From Acinetobacter sp. ANC 4862 (GTDB lineage: Bacteria > Pseudomonadota > Gammaproteobacteria > Pseudomonadales > Moraxellaceae): a stretch of 64,000 nucleotides of DNA. This document shows, piece by piece, positions 30,532 through 39,431 of the stretch. Position 1 is the stretch's first letter, and every line of letters starts with the position of its first letter. The position numbers and the translations under genes were made by a program. A model generated the notes under the pieces. That model did not search any database, had not been told where the DNA came from, and saw only the letters and a program-made list of their open reading frames with translations. The stretch is taken from positions 11,833-75,832 of the forward strand of contig NZ_SJXH01000009.1 of assembly GCF_004336635.1 (NCBI RefSeq), written 5' to 3'.

Positions 30532-30600
30532 GCCATGAGGCGTTATCACTACATCAGGAATAACCCGATGTGAATAATGAATCATAACGCCCTCATTGGC
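30532..30600 (-). promoter_or_regulatory. Large stem-loop upstream of sucA (candidate leader structure)
   Basis: Outer arms GCCATGAGGCGTTAT (30532-30546) and ATAACGCCCTCATTGGC (30584-30600) pair almost fully, with two single-base bulges. An inner hairpin ACATCAGG / CCCGATGT (30551-30571) fits inside. The structure lies 110 bases before the sucA ATG, within the expected untranslated leader if the promoter lies upstream. No T-run follows, so it is not a simple terminator. Confidence 0.4.
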
Positions 30601-30940
30601 ATCATCACTCATTTAAATACTCGACCGAAACCGAGCAATTTTTTGCAAATCGACTTAGAAAAAATAACTACGCGACCTATTTTTTCTAAAACGGTTAATC
30701 TCTATTTATAAACCTTATATACACTCTAAAATGTTGAAAAAATGTACATAAATAAGGCGCTTTTTTTAAATATAGCGATGTGTCAAATCCTAACATGTTA
30801 TCTCGTTACAATTGATTTTTTTGACACATACCTTCCATAAATTAGCGAAATACATACTTAGAATTTTCAACTAACCTATGGTGCTTTATTTAATAATTGG
30901 ATTCAATGTAGACCATAGTCCTAAGCCAGCAAACCCAATA

Positions 30941-31034
30941 CAATAAAAGAGAGCACAATATTTAAACTGGCCCTCTTTATTTACGTTATATCTTAACATT
31001 TTAATCTCAACTTTGTAGATTCAAACTTGAGATT
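30941..31034 (-). ncRNA. Candidate small RNA between sdhB and sucA
   Basis: Read on the minus strand, a hairpin AATCTCAA / TTGAGATT (31034-31003) is followed by unpaired sequence. A second stem AAAGAGGGC / GCTCTCTTT (30979-30946) then comes, with one G-U pair and a T-rich tail, like a Rho-independent terminator. This resembles the layout of small RNAs made downstream of sdh in other bacteria (E. coli SdhX lies near sdh-suc). I see no clear promoter, so this is a hypothesis. Confidence 0.25.
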
Positions 31035-31209
31035 GGTGCTTTAATTATCAATTCGAACAACTTAACTACAATTTAATTAAGCTTTCATGTCATTTCGATT
31101 TATTTTTAAACAATTCCAGTCATTTGATTCGATGCACTTACTAATCCCCCCTACCCATTGCATACATTTTTTGCATAAACCCATAAAACATTACAATATT
31201 TAAAACATA

Positions 31210-31240
31210 AAAAAAGCACACCCTAAGGTGTGCTTTTTTT
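31210..31240 (-). terminator. Terminator of sdhCDAB
   Basis: AAAAAGCACACC / GGTGTGCTTTTT stem with four-base loop, A-run on the left and T-run on the right, directly after the sdhB stop. Confidence 0.85.
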
Positions 31241-31252
31241 GACTGCGACAGA

Positions 31253-31963
31253 TTAGCCTGCTTGGTCTAACAACATGTTGCGAATGTGACCAATCGCTTT
31301 AGTTGGGTTAAGACCTTTAGGACAAACCGATACACAGTTCATGATGCCTTTACAACGGAACAAGCTGAATGGGTCGTCAAGACGAGCCAAACGATCTTGA
31401 GTTGCTGTATCACGCGAGTCAATAATGAAACGGTATGCATTCAACAATGCTGAAGGACCCAAGAATTTATCCGGGTTCCACCAGAATGATGGACATGCAG
31501 TTGAACAACATGCACAAAGAATACATTCATAAAGACCATTTAAATGCTCACGCTCTTCAGGAGACTGTAAACGCTCCTTCGCTGGCGCAGGCTGATTATT
31601 GATCAAGAATGGATGGATTTTGTTGTACTGGTCGTAGAACTGATTCATGTCAACAACCAAGTCTTTTACTACAGGTAGACCTGGTAAAGGACGAATGGTA
31701 ATCACTTCCGGTAAATCGTTTAGGTTCCAAAGACACGCCAAACCATTTTTACCGTTGATGTTTACACCATCAGAACCACAAATACCTTCACGGCATGAAC
31801 GACGGAACGTTAAAGATTCGTCTTGTACTTTCAACGCAAGAAGAGCATCAAGCAACATACGGTGCTTGTCAGTCAACTCAAGTTTAAAAGTTTGCATGTA
31901 CGGTGCTTTATCCTTGTCAGGATCGTAGCGGTAGATATTAAATGTACGAGTACCTCTACTCAT
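31253..31963 (-). CDS. sdhB: SdhB: succinate dehydrogenase iron-sulfur subunit
   Basis: The 236-residue subunit holds the [2Fe-2S], [4Fe-4S] and [3Fe-4S] clusters that pass electrons from FAD to quinone. Cys motifs are seen: CREGICGSDGVNINGKNGLAC near residue 58-78, CILCACCSTACPSFWW near 151, and CKGIMNCVSVCPKGLNP near 208. Encoded 15 bases after sdhA. Confidence 0.97.
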   Translation of the reverse strand: MSRGTRTFNIYRYDPDKDKAPYMQTFKLELTDKHRMLLDALLALKVQDESLTFRRSCREGICGSDGVNINGKNGLACLWNLNDLPEVITIRPLPGLPVVKDLVVDMNQFYDQYNKIHPFLINNQPAPAKERLQSPEEREHLNGLYECILCACCSTACPSFWWNPDKFLGPSALLNAYRFIIDSRDTATQDRLARLDDPFSLFRCKGIMNCVSVCPKGLNPTKAIGHIRNMLLDQAG

Positions 31964-31977
31964 CTTACTTCTCCTGA

Positions 31978-33876
31978 TTAGAATGTACGTGGTGCTGGTG
32001 GAATCGCATCAACCGATACTGGCTTGTAACGGACTGGTTTGTACTCAAGACGATTGTCTGAAGAGAACCATAAAGTATGCTTCATCCATTCATCATCACG
32101 GCGACCGTAAGAGTAAGTTGGGTGATCTGCTGGTAATTCATAATCAACAACAGTATGTGCACCACGACATTCTTTACGAGCAGCAGCCGAAATCAAGGTT
32201 GCTTTAGCCACTTCATACAAGTTTTCAACTTCTAGAGCTTCAACACGTGCAGTGTTAAATACTTTAGATTTGTCTTTTAAATGAATGTTGCGAACACGCG
32301 GTTCAAGCGCAAGAATTTGCTTCACACCTTCATCAAGCAATGCTTGAGTACGAAATACACCCGCATGGTCTTGAACGATGTCACGAATTGCATCAGCAAC
32401 TTCTTGAGCATTTTCACCCGAAGTTGATTCATCCAAATGACGAATACGCTTTCTTGTATTTTCAAACACAGTAGTCGGAAGCGGTTGATACTCATCACCG
32501 TGATGTTTAGTCACGTAATCGATGATGTGTTCACCGGCAGCCTTACCAAATACAACCAAGTCAAGCAGTGAGTTCGTACCTAAACGGTTTGCACCATGTA
32601 CAGACACACAAGAACATTCACCAATTGCATAGAAGCCTTTAACAGGTTTTGTATAGTTACGCTCACCGCCATTGCTTGAGTAAACGTCACCACTCTTGTC
32701 ATAGCCTGCTGCAAAGTTAGTATCCGAAACACCTTCAGGAACAACAACTTGTCCATGAATATTGGTTGGAATACCACCCATTTGATAATGGATTGTCGGT
32801 ACTACAGGAATTGGTTCTTTGGTGATGTCTACGTTTGCAAACTTCTTACCAATCTCAAATACAGATGGAAGACGTTTCATGATGGTATCAGCACCCAAAT
32901 GTGTCATATCAAGCAAGATATAATCACCTTTAGGACCACAACCACGACCTTCTTTAATTTCCTGGTCCATAGAACGTGATACGAAGTCACGTGGTGCCAA
33001 GTCTTTCAAAGTCGGAGCATAACGTTCCATGAACGGTTCGCCGTCTTTATTACGAAGGATTGCACCTTCACCACGACAACCTTCAGTCAACAATACGCCT
33101 GCGCCCGCAACACCCGTTGGGTGGAACTGCCAGAATTCCATATCTTGCAATGGAATACCAGAACGCGCCGCCATACCAAGACCGTCACCAGTATTGATGT
33201 ACGCATTGGTAGATGCACGGTAAACACGACCCGCACCACCCGTTGCAAACAATGTCGCTTTTGCTTGGAATACCGCAATATTACCGGTTTCCTGGTCAAT
33301 TGCAGTTACACCCAGCACATCACCTTCTTCGTTACGGATCAGATCAAGCGCGATCCATTCTACGAAAAATTGCGTACCCATTTTCACGTTGCTTTGATAA
33401 AGCGTATGAAGAAGCGCGTGACCTGTACGGTCAGCTGCAGCACATGCACGTGGAACTGGTTTTTCACCATAGTTTGCAGAGTGACCGCCGAATGGACGTT
33501 GGTAAATCGTACCGTCCGCATTACGGTCAAATGGCATACCCATGTGTTCAAGTTCGTAAACAACTTTAGGCGCTTCACGACACATAAATTCGATTGCGTC
33601 TTGGTCACCTAACCAGTCCGAACCTTTTACCGTGTCATAGAAGTGATAGTGCCAGTTATCTTCTTGCATATTACCAAGAGATGCACCAATACCACCTTGC
33701 GCCGCAACAGTGTGTGAACGTGTTGGAAATACTTTAGTCAGAACTGCAACATTCAAACCCGCTTGAGCAAGTTGATATGAAGCACGCATACCTGAACCAC
33801 CACCACCAACGATGACTGCATCAAAAGTGAGGTGTTGAATGTTTGTATAATCTTCTTTAGGGGTTATCGCGCCCAT
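31978..33876 (-). CDS. sdhA: SdhA: succinate dehydrogenase flavoprotein subunit
   Basis: The 632-residue catalytic subunit oxidises succinate to fumarate. FAD-binding VIVGGGGSGMRASYQLA appears near residue 22. The covalent-FAD His is in TRSHTVAAQGGIGASLG near 55. The active-site HPTGVAGAGVLLTEGCRGEGA near 249-269 and the RLGTNSLLDLVVFGKAAG segment complete the family pattern. Length is slightly above the E. coli enzyme. Third gene of sdhCDAB. Confidence 0.97.
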   Translation of the reverse strand: MGAITPKEDYTNIQHLTFDAVIVGGGGSGMRASYQLAQAGLNVAVLTKVFPTRSHTVAAQGGIGASLGNMQEDNWHYHFYDTVKGSDWLGDQDAIEFMCREAPKVVYELEHMGMPFDRNADGTIYQRPFGGHSANYGEKPVPRACAAADRTGHALLHTLYQSNVKMGTQFFVEWIALDLIRNEEGDVLGVTAIDQETGNIAVFQAKATLFATGGAGRVYRASTNAYINTGDGLGMAARSGIPLQDMEFWQFHPTGVAGAGVLLTEGCRGEGAILRNKDGEPFMERYAPTLKDLAPRDFVSRSMDQEIKEGRGCGPKGDYILLDMTHLGADTIMKRLPSVFEIGKKFANVDITKEPIPVVPTIHYQMGGIPTNIHGQVVVPEGVSDTNFAAGYDKSGDVYSSNGGERNYTKPVKGFYAIGECSCVSVHGANRLGTNSLLDLVVFGKAAGEHIIDYVTKHHGDEYQPLPTTVFENTRKRIRHLDESTSGENAQEVADAIRDIVQDHAGVFRTQALLDEGVKQILALEPRVRNIHLKDKSKVFNTARVEALEVENLYEVAKATLISAAARKECRGAHTVVDYELPADHPTYSYGRRDDEWMKHTLWFSSDNRLEYKPVRYKPVSVDAIPPAPRTF

Positions 33877-33888
33877 GATATTTTCCTA

Positions 33889-34254
33889 TCAATTCGCCCA
33901 AAAAATCTGGATCGCCCAGATTGCATATGCAAATACAGCAATAATTACTGCTGATGTCAGCACTAGGCGTAAACCTGAAGCTGAAGGACCCATTTGACGA
34001 GTAGTCACATAGTCAGTGAATACCTGCCACATGCCGATCCAAGCGTGTGCGACAAGAGATAAGACTGCCAACAAAGATAAAATCTTCATTGGTAATGTCA
34101 TCATAAAGCCAAACCATTGTTCGTAGTTAAATCCGCCATTGAGAAGGATCCAACCAAATACCACAACAGTATAAACAGCTAATACAACAGCACTGACACG
34201 TTGGATAAACCAATCGCGAGAACCTGAACCCGTAAAACCTGTAGCACTTTTCAT
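33889..34254 (-). CDS. sdhD: SdhD: succinate dehydrogenase membrane anchor, cytochrome b556 small subunit
   Basis: I start at the ATG 34254, which overlaps the sdhC stop as TAATG, giving 121 residues. An upstream extension of five codons inside sdhC is rejected. Three membrane helices (about residues 17-37, 52-74 and 89-115) are seen, with SRDWFIQRVSA and HAWIGMWQVFTDY; the His in HAWIG is the expected haem-ligand region. With SdhC it binds haem b and ubiquinone. Confidence 0.9.
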   Translation of the reverse strand: MKSATGFTGSGSRDWFIQRVSAVVLAVYTVVVFGWILLNGGFNYEQWFGFMMTLPMKILSLLAVLSLVAHAWIGMWQVFTDYVTTRQMGPSASGLRLVLTSAVIIAVFAYAIWAIQIFWAN

Positions 34255-34652
34255 TAGAGAACAATCCATACAAATGCTGCAACAATACCGATTGCAGACA
34301 AGATCAATGAAATAGTAGCTGCTATACGACCACTTTGCAGTTCTTCGGCAACGCCGATATCTGCAAGTAAATGCTTAACACCCGCAATAAAGTGGAATAT
34401 TAAACCGGCTACAAATACCCATACGATGAAACGCACAATGAAGCTACCGAAGATTGCTTGAACTTGAGCAAAACCTTCAGCCGAAGACAATGATTTGTCT
34501 AAAAGCCACAAAAGTACCGGTACGAGTAAAAATACGATGACACCAGAAAGACGGTGTAGAATTGATGCAATAGCCACAGGGGATTTTAAGTTTACTTCTA
34601 AAACTTGACCCATGGACAAATTGACAGGTCTGTTGCTTTTCACAGCGGGCAT
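34254..34652 (-). CDS. sdhC: SdhC: succinate dehydrogenase cytochrome b556 large subunit
   Basis: The 132-residue protein has three membrane helices and the family motif SPVAIASILHRLSGVIVF (residues 25-42). The conserved HFIAGVKHLLADIG near residue 85 carries the haem-ligand His. First gene of sdhCDAB. The ATG at 34652 has AGG too close to be a good ribosome-binding site; an internal ATG at 34613 is possible but would cut the N-terminus. A hairpin lies about 60 bases upstream. Confidence 0.93.
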   Translation of the reverse strand: MPAVKSNRPVNLSMGQVLEVNLKSPVAIASILHRLSGVIVFLLVPVLLWLLDKSLSSAEGFAQVQAIFGSFIVRFIVWVFVAGLIFHFIAGVKHLLADIGVAEELQSGRIAATISLILSAIGIVAAFVWIVL

Positions 34653-34713
34653 CCTGTAAGTAAAAACTCCATCCGGAGTTTGTTGGAATTAATTCGAAGG
34701 AAAGCTAGCATTG

Positions 34714-34744
34714 TTAGGTATTTGCAGTATCCAGCAATACCTAA
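34714..34744 (-). promoter_or_regulatory. Leader hairpin upstream of sdhC
   Basis: TTAGGTATT (34714-34722) and AATACCTAA (34736-34744) form a perfect 9-bp stem, with TGC/GCA extending it. It is 62 bases upstream of the sdhC ATG. It could be an operator or a leader structure; no T-run follows on the minus strand. Confidence 0.4.
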
Positions 34745-35553
34745 ACTTAAAACGACAGGGAATTATAAAACGTGAACTATTAAAATACAAACAATCACAT
34801 TTACCTTTTCCACAAAAAACCACTAAATAAGAATCATTAACATGAATTACCCTATTAAAGTAGACAAAATACATCTAAGAAAACATAGCTATATGCTTGG
34901 TTTTTATTAATTAAAATACTATTTGATTGATCGTTTTTTGCTTTTATAATTAAATCAATATATTTAGACTAAAGATGAACAAATCATCCTAATGGCTTGT
35001 TATCCTTTTATATAATGTTAAATGAGGAAGACGGCCTGTATATTTTTAAAATAAATATAGGGTATTTATGTAAAAGCACATATGAGCAACATCATGAAAC
35101 GAAATAACCACTTAGTCTGTGCATAACTCCATATTTCATTCTTATTGTGTTCAACTTTTAAACAAAAAAGTGACTTATTCTTACACAATTGATGAATTAA
35201 TAGGCATTTAAACCCCATTAAACAAGTTATTTTTTATACAAACGCACACTTTTTTTCGAATGATTAATCGCTTTTTATTATGAATAAGAAAGCAACACTT
35301 ACCTTAAAGCAATATCGGTAAGTTATGGTAATTAGAATAGTTTAGTTATATAAGAAATTTTAAAAACCCAAAACACCTAGAGTTTTTAACAATTAAAAAT
35401 TGCTTACAATTCCAACAGCATGCATATTTTTTTCTGCAACTTATCTTTATATGACTTATTATACTGCGTCGATACTGATATTTTCCGTGTGCTTACCGGA
35501 TTGTTTTTTGACCAACTCCCTGTGGGAGCGTCTCTTTTTATCCATAAGTATAA

Positions 35554-35581
35554 TTGACAAAATTTCAGTACTCACTAATCT
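35554..35581 (+). promoter_or_regulatory. Possible gltA promoter
   Basis: A perfect -35 hexamer TTGACA (35554-35559) is followed 16 bases later by a poor -10 (TAATCT, 35576-35581). Transcription from here would include the leader hairpin before gltA. Confidence 0.3.
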
Positions 35582-35600
35582 TATAGCAAATTTTTGATCC

Positions 35601-35641
35601 ATCTGATTCGCGCATTAAAAGATTAGTACTACGAGTCAGAT
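35601..35641 (+). promoter_or_regulatory. Leader hairpin just upstream of the gltA ribosome-binding site
   Basis: ATCTGATTCG (35601-35610) pairs with CGAGTCAGAT (35632-35641), a 10-bp stem with one G-U. It ends about 18 bases before the AGGAGAT ribosome-binding site. It may stabilise or control the gltA mRNA. Confidence 0.35.
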
Positions 35642-35672
35642 AAAACATTCACCAGGACAGGAGATCTATTGA

Positions 35673-36950
35673 ATGTCTGAAGCAACTGGCAAAAAAGCCG
35701 TTTTACAGCTTGATGGCAAAGAAATTGAATTACCAATTTACAGCGGCACATTGGGCCCAGATGTAATCGACGTTAAAGATGTGTTGGCCGCAGGTCACTT
35801 CACTTTTGATCCTGGTTTTATGGCTACTGCTGCATGCGAGTCTAAAATCACTTTCATCGATGGTGGTAAAGGTGTTCTTTTACATCGTGGTTACCCGATC
35901 GACCAGTTAGCAACTAAAGCAGACTACTTAGAAACTTGCTACTTATTGTTAAACGGCGAACTCCCAACAGCTGAACAAAAAGTAGAATTTGACGCTAAAG
36001 TTCGTAACCACACTATGGTTCACGATCAAGTTAGCCGTTTCTTCAATGGTTTCCGTCGTGATGCACATCCTATGGCGATCATGGTTGGTGTAGTGGGTGC
36101 GCTTTCTGCGTTCTATCACAACAACCTAGACATCGAAAATGTTGACCACCGTGAAATCACTGCAATCCGCTTGATTGCTAAAGTTCCGACTTTGGCAGCT
36201 TGGAGCTACAAGTACACTATCGGTCAACCGTTCGTTTACCCACGTAACGACTTGAACTACGCTGAAAACTTCCTTCACATGATGTTCGCAACTCCTGCGG
36301 ATCGTGATTACAAAGTTGACCCAATTCTTGCTAAAGCAATGGATCGTATCTTTACGCTTCATGCTGACCATGAACAAAATGCGTCTACTTCTACAGTACG
36401 TTTAGCTGGTTCTACTGGTGCTAACCCTTACGCATGTATCGCTGCGGGTATTTCTGCACTTTGGGGTCCTGCTCACGGTGGTGCGAACGAAGCTGTTCTT
36501 AAGATGCTTGATGAAATCGGCTCTGTAGAAAACGTTGCTGACTTCATGGAAAAAGTGAAAACTAAAGAAGTTAAACTTATGGGCTTCGGTCACCGAGTTT
36601 ACAAAAACTTCGATCCACGCGCGAAAGTAATGAAAGAAACGTGTGATGAAGTTCTTGCTGCATTAGGCATCAACGATCCACAACTTGCTTTAGCGATGGA
36701 ACTTGAACGTATTGCGTTGTCTGACGAATACTTCATCAAACGTAACCTATACCCTAACGTAGACTTCTACTCAGGTATCATCCTTAAAGCGATTGGTATC
36801 CCGACTGAAATGTTTACTGTAATCTTCGCTCTTGCACGTACAGTTGGCTGGATCAGCCACTGGTTAGAAATGCACAGTGGTCCTTACAAAATTGGTCGTC
36901 CACGTCAACTTTACACTGGTGAAGTTCAACGTGACATCCAAGGTCGTTAA
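35673..36950 (+). CDS. gltA: GltA: citrate synthase
   Basis: The 425-residue type II citrate synthase condenses oxaloacetate and acetyl-CoA. Active-site motifs: [21 protein letters not shown] near residue 229-250 (catalytic His), [13 protein letters not shown] near 304 (second His and CoA-binding Arg) and the catalytic Asp in [10 protein letters not shown] near 363. ATG has AGGAGAT nine bases upstream. Gram-negative type II enzymes of this size are hexamers inhibited by NADH. It ends in a strong terminator. Confidence 0.97.
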   Translation: MSEATGKKAVLQLDGKEIELPIYSGTLGPDVIDVKDVLAAGHFTFDPGFMATAACESKITFIDGGKGVLLHRGYPIDQLATKADYLETCYLLLNGELPTAEQKVEFDAKVRNHTMVHDQVSRFFNGFRRDAHPMAIMVGVVGALSAFYHNNLDIENVDHREITAIRLIAKVPTLAAWSYKYTIGQPFVYPRNDLNYAENFLHMMFATPADRDYKVDPILAKAMDRIFTLHADHEQNASTSTVRLAGSTGANPYACIAAGISALWGPAHGGANEAVLKMLDEIGSVENVADFMEKVKTKEVKLMGFGHRVYKNFDPRAKVMKETCDEVLAALGINDPQLALAMELERIALSDEYFIKRNLYPNVDFYSGIILKAIGIPTEMFTVIFALARTVGWISHWLEMHSGPYKIGRPRQLYTGEVQRDIQGR

Positions 36951-36971
36951 TTCGAAAGAATTCTACGATTT

Positions 36972-37000
36972 AAAAAACCGCCCTTCCGGGCGGTTTTTTT
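36972..37000 (+). terminator. Terminator of gltA
   Basis: AAAAAACCGCCC / GGGCGGTTTTTT stem, T7 run. Confidence 0.9.
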
Positions 37001-37072
37001 ATGACTCAAAAAATACATTAATTTTTCTTAACACCCAATAAACCACTTTGTTATTTTAAGCTCAGCACAAGC

Positions 37073-37558
37073 TCACGCTTTTTGAGACAGAAACGGAATA
37101 CAGTCCTCATAGGTCTGACACTCTTGACCGCGTGATTTTTTAATAAAATAATCCTGCACCATCTGCGCCTGCTGTTCAATGCCGTACTGCAAAAACAACT
37201 TACCCTGCTCCAAGACATAACCATATTTACGGTCAAATATTGCCTTACGTACCACAGCCAAACCTTGCTGAATTTGCCAAACGTGAGTCAGTTCATGAAT
37301 TAACCATGACTGTTTCGCTAACGACAGTTTCGAGAAGTCTTCGCACCAGTTTTTCGGATTGAAATAAATATGTCCATTTGGACTAATCGCATAATTCTTA
37401 AAAACAGCCCGATGCGCCACAATTCTAATCGCATCCAGCTGCAAATGCGTACCAAAAACAGACTGCGCAAGCTGCCTTTCACCGGGGGTTAATTTGCGAT
37501 TTTTAACCTCAAACCACTGATTCAAAGTATGCAATATAGGTTTCATAAATAATGTCAT
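37073..37558 (-). CDS. Putative small metallopeptidase-like protein with an HELTH motif
   Basis: About 161 residues from the ATG at 37558 (another ATG at 37546 and a TTG at 37570 are also in frame). It contains LIHELTHVWQIQQG near residue 90, an HExxH zinc-binding motif. GHIYFNPKNWCEDF comes before it. Similar short proteins are annotated vaguely as Vgr- or Rhs-related or as DUF4157-like. No signal peptide or toxin partner is seen here, so the role is unknown. It lies between gltA and nadE on the opposite strand. Confidence 0.65.
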   Translation of the reverse strand: MTLFMKPILHTLNQWFEVKNRKLTPGERQLAQSVFGTHLQLDAIRIVAHRAVFKNYAISPNGHIYFNPKNWCEDFSKLSLAKQSWLIHELTHVWQIQQGLAVVRKAIFDRKYGYVLEQGKLFLQYGIEQQAQMVQDYFIKKSRGQECQTYEDCIPFLSQKA

Positions 37559-37665
37559 CTGACCGGGCAATAATCATGCATTTTAGCGTTCTTATTCTCC
37601 CATTAACCGCTGTAGTTTTTTTGTCTAAATTCGGATTTTTTTTTGTTTTTTTCTCAATAAATGCC

Positions 37666-37691
37666 GCAATTCGTATATAGTATCGAATTGC
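37666..37691. promoter_or_regulatory. Operator-like inverted repeat upstream of nadE
   Basis: GCAATTCG (37666-37673) and CGAATTGC (37684-37691) are perfect inverted 8-mers with a 10-base spacer that contains TATAGTAT. It lies about 115 bases before nadE. Spacing of 18 bases between half-site centres is typical of dimeric regulators. NAD genes are repressed by dedicated regulators in Acinetobacter relatives, but I cannot name the protein for this site. Confidence 0.4.
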
Positions 37692-37805
37692 TAATTATTG
37701 ATTAAACATCTATTTGTTTGTCGTCGCGTACACAGCGTTGAACCAATAGCCATAATAAATCACAAGTCTGTGTATATATCCCTATAGGTATAGGATTAAG
37801 TTGGA

Positions 37806-39431
37806 ATGAAAAGTTTTAAAATTGCCCTTGCACAATTCTCTCCGCATATTGGCAATATCGAAGCAAATGCTCAAAAAATGCTTGAACAGGTAAATGAAGC
37901 CAAAAAACAAAAAGCTGATTTAATTATCTTCCCAGAGCTTTCAACCCTTGGCTATCCTGCGGAAGATTTATTACTCCGCCCTAGCCTTGCTAAACGTACT
38001 CAAAAAGCATTTGAGCAACTTAGCCAAGTGAAAGACATAGTCATGGTCTTTGGTTTTGTCAATCAAACAGAAGATGGTCACCGCTATAATGCGGCAGCGG
38101 TCATGAAAGATGGTCAAGTGCTGGGTATTTACAACAAGCAGAACCTACCAAACTATAGTGTATTTGATGAAAAACGCTATTTCAGTGAAGGACATCAACA
38201 CCTTGTTTTTGAATACCTAGGTCATAAATTTGGCGTTTTGATTTGTGAAGATATCTGGTCACTGAGTACCGTACATCAATTATCACAACTGAATGTTGAA
38301 ACCGCTTTAGTCTTAAATGCTTCACCTTATGAAGTGGGTAAACCGCAACATCGTCTTACCACCATGAGCGAGCTTGCTAAACAGTTGAACATTAATTTGG
38401 TTTATACCAACCAAGTCGGTGGTCAAGACGACCTTATTTTTGATGGCACCAGTTTTGTGATCAATAAAGATGGCGGCATTGCTTTACAGGCACCAAGCTT
38501 TAAAGAAGATCTTTATTACGCTGAATATGCAGCTGAACAACAAGCTTATAAAGTTGGAGCCGTGACTCCTGTTTTAGATACCATGGCTGAAATTTATCAA
38601 GGTCTGGTTTTAGCGACTCGTGATTATATTCAACGCTCTGGCTTCCCTGGTGTGATTCTCGGTTTATCTGGCGGGATCGACTCTGCATTAACACTTGCAA
38701 TTGCAGTTGATGCGATTGGTGCAGACAAAGTCCAAGCCGTGATGATGCCATATACTTACACAGCTCAAATCAGTGTTGAAGATGCTGCTGCACAAGCGAA
38801 GAATATGGGTGTGACTTTCGGTATTGCCGAAATCAATCCAATTGTTCACAGCTTTATGCAAACCCTATATCCATTCTTCGGCAACAGCCCTGCGGATGCG
38901 ACTGAAGAGAACTTACAGGCACGTTCACGTGGCACACTGTTGATGGCATTATCGAATAAATTCGGTAATCTGGTATTGGCTACCGGCAACAAATCAGAAC
39001 TTTCTGTAGGTTACTGCACGCTGTATGGCGATATGGCTGGTGGTTATGCCGTTCTCAAAGACGTTTATAAAACGATTGTGTTTGAACTGGCTAAATATCG
39101 TAACAGCATTTCAGAAACCCCAGTAATCCCTGAACGTGTGATTACTCGTCCACCTTCTGCCGAACTTCGTCCTGACCAAAAAGACCAAGATTCTTTACCT
39201 GCTTATGACGTACTTGATGCGATTCTTTATGCCTATATTGAAGAAGATATGAGCCAAGATGACATCATTGCTAAAGGCTTTAACAAAGAAGTGGTTGAAA
39301 AAGTCATTCGACTGGTCGACCGTAACGAATACAAACGTCGTCAAGCTGCGATTGGCCCGCGTATTAGCTCACGCTCATTTAGCCGTGAACGTCGCTATCC
39401 AATCATGAATGGATGGGCACCGGGTGCCTAA
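37806..39431 (+). CDS. nadE: NadE: glutamine-dependent NAD+ synthetase
   Basis: The 541-residue enzyme has an N-terminal nitrilase-type glutaminase domain (FPELSTLGYPAEDLL with the catalytic Glu, GVLICEDIWS with the Cys near residue 148) and a C-terminal NAD synthetase domain. The latter contains the ATP loop LGLSGGIDSALTLAIAV near 287 and ATGNKSELSVGYCTLYGDM near 395. It amidates nicotinate-adenine dinucleotide. The following gene starts inside its last codons. Confidence 0.96.
   Translation: MKSFKIALAQFSPHIGNIEANAQKMLEQVNEAKKQKADLIIFPELSTLGYPAEDLLLRPSLAKRTQKAFEQLSQVKDIVMVFGFVNQTEDGHRYNAAAVMKDGQVLGIYNKQNLPNYSVFDEKRYFSEGHQHLVFEYLGHKFGVLICEDIWSLSTVHQLSQLNVETALVLNASPYEVGKPQHRLTTMSELAKQLNINLVYTNQVGGQDDLIFDGTSFVINKDGGIALQAPSFKEDLYYAEYAAEQQAYKVGAVTPVLDTMAEIYQGLVLATRDYIQRSGFPGVILGLSGGIDSALTLAIAVDAIGADKVQAVMMPYTYTAQISVEDAAAQAKNMGVTFGIAEINPIVHSFMQTLYPFFGNSPADATEENLQARSRGTLLMALSNKFGNLVLATGNKSELSVGYCTLYGDMAGGYAVLKDVYKTIVFELAKYRNSISETPVIPERVITRPPSAELRPDQKDQDSLPAYDVLDAILYAYIEEDMSQDDIIAKGFNKEVVEKVIRLVDRNEYKRRQAAIGPRISSRSFSRERRYPIMNGWAPGA

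Larger units (their letters stand above)
30436..31252. other. Long non-coding region between sdhB and sucA
   Basis: About 815 bases without a credible gene. It holds the sdhB terminator (31210-31240), an imperfect hairpin pair that may be a small RNA (30941-31034) and a large stem-loop (30532-30600) ahead of sucA. Ordinary operons of this type in relatives have shorter gaps, so this region deserves reading as regulatory. Confidence 0.6.
34653..35672. other. One-kilobase non-coding region between sdhC and gltA (divergent promoters)
   Basis: About 1020 AT-rich bases separate the two divergent TCA units. I see an inverted repeat near sdhC (34714-34744), ACTTACC-N13-GGTAAGT (35297-35323), a possible gltA promoter (35554-35581), and a leader hairpin (35601-35641). 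A 65-codon frame at 35400-35597 has no ribosome-binding site and I do not believe it. No RNA gene is recognisable. Confidence 0.5.

Noticed and set aside
33121..33612. ORF of 163 codons on the plus strand
   Set aside because: It is antisense to sdhA, with Cys/His/Thr-rich composition of a shadow frame; no ribosome-binding site.
35400..35597. A 65-codon ORF between sdhC and gltA
   Set aside because: No ribosome-binding site, hydrophobic low-complexity product without recognisable features.
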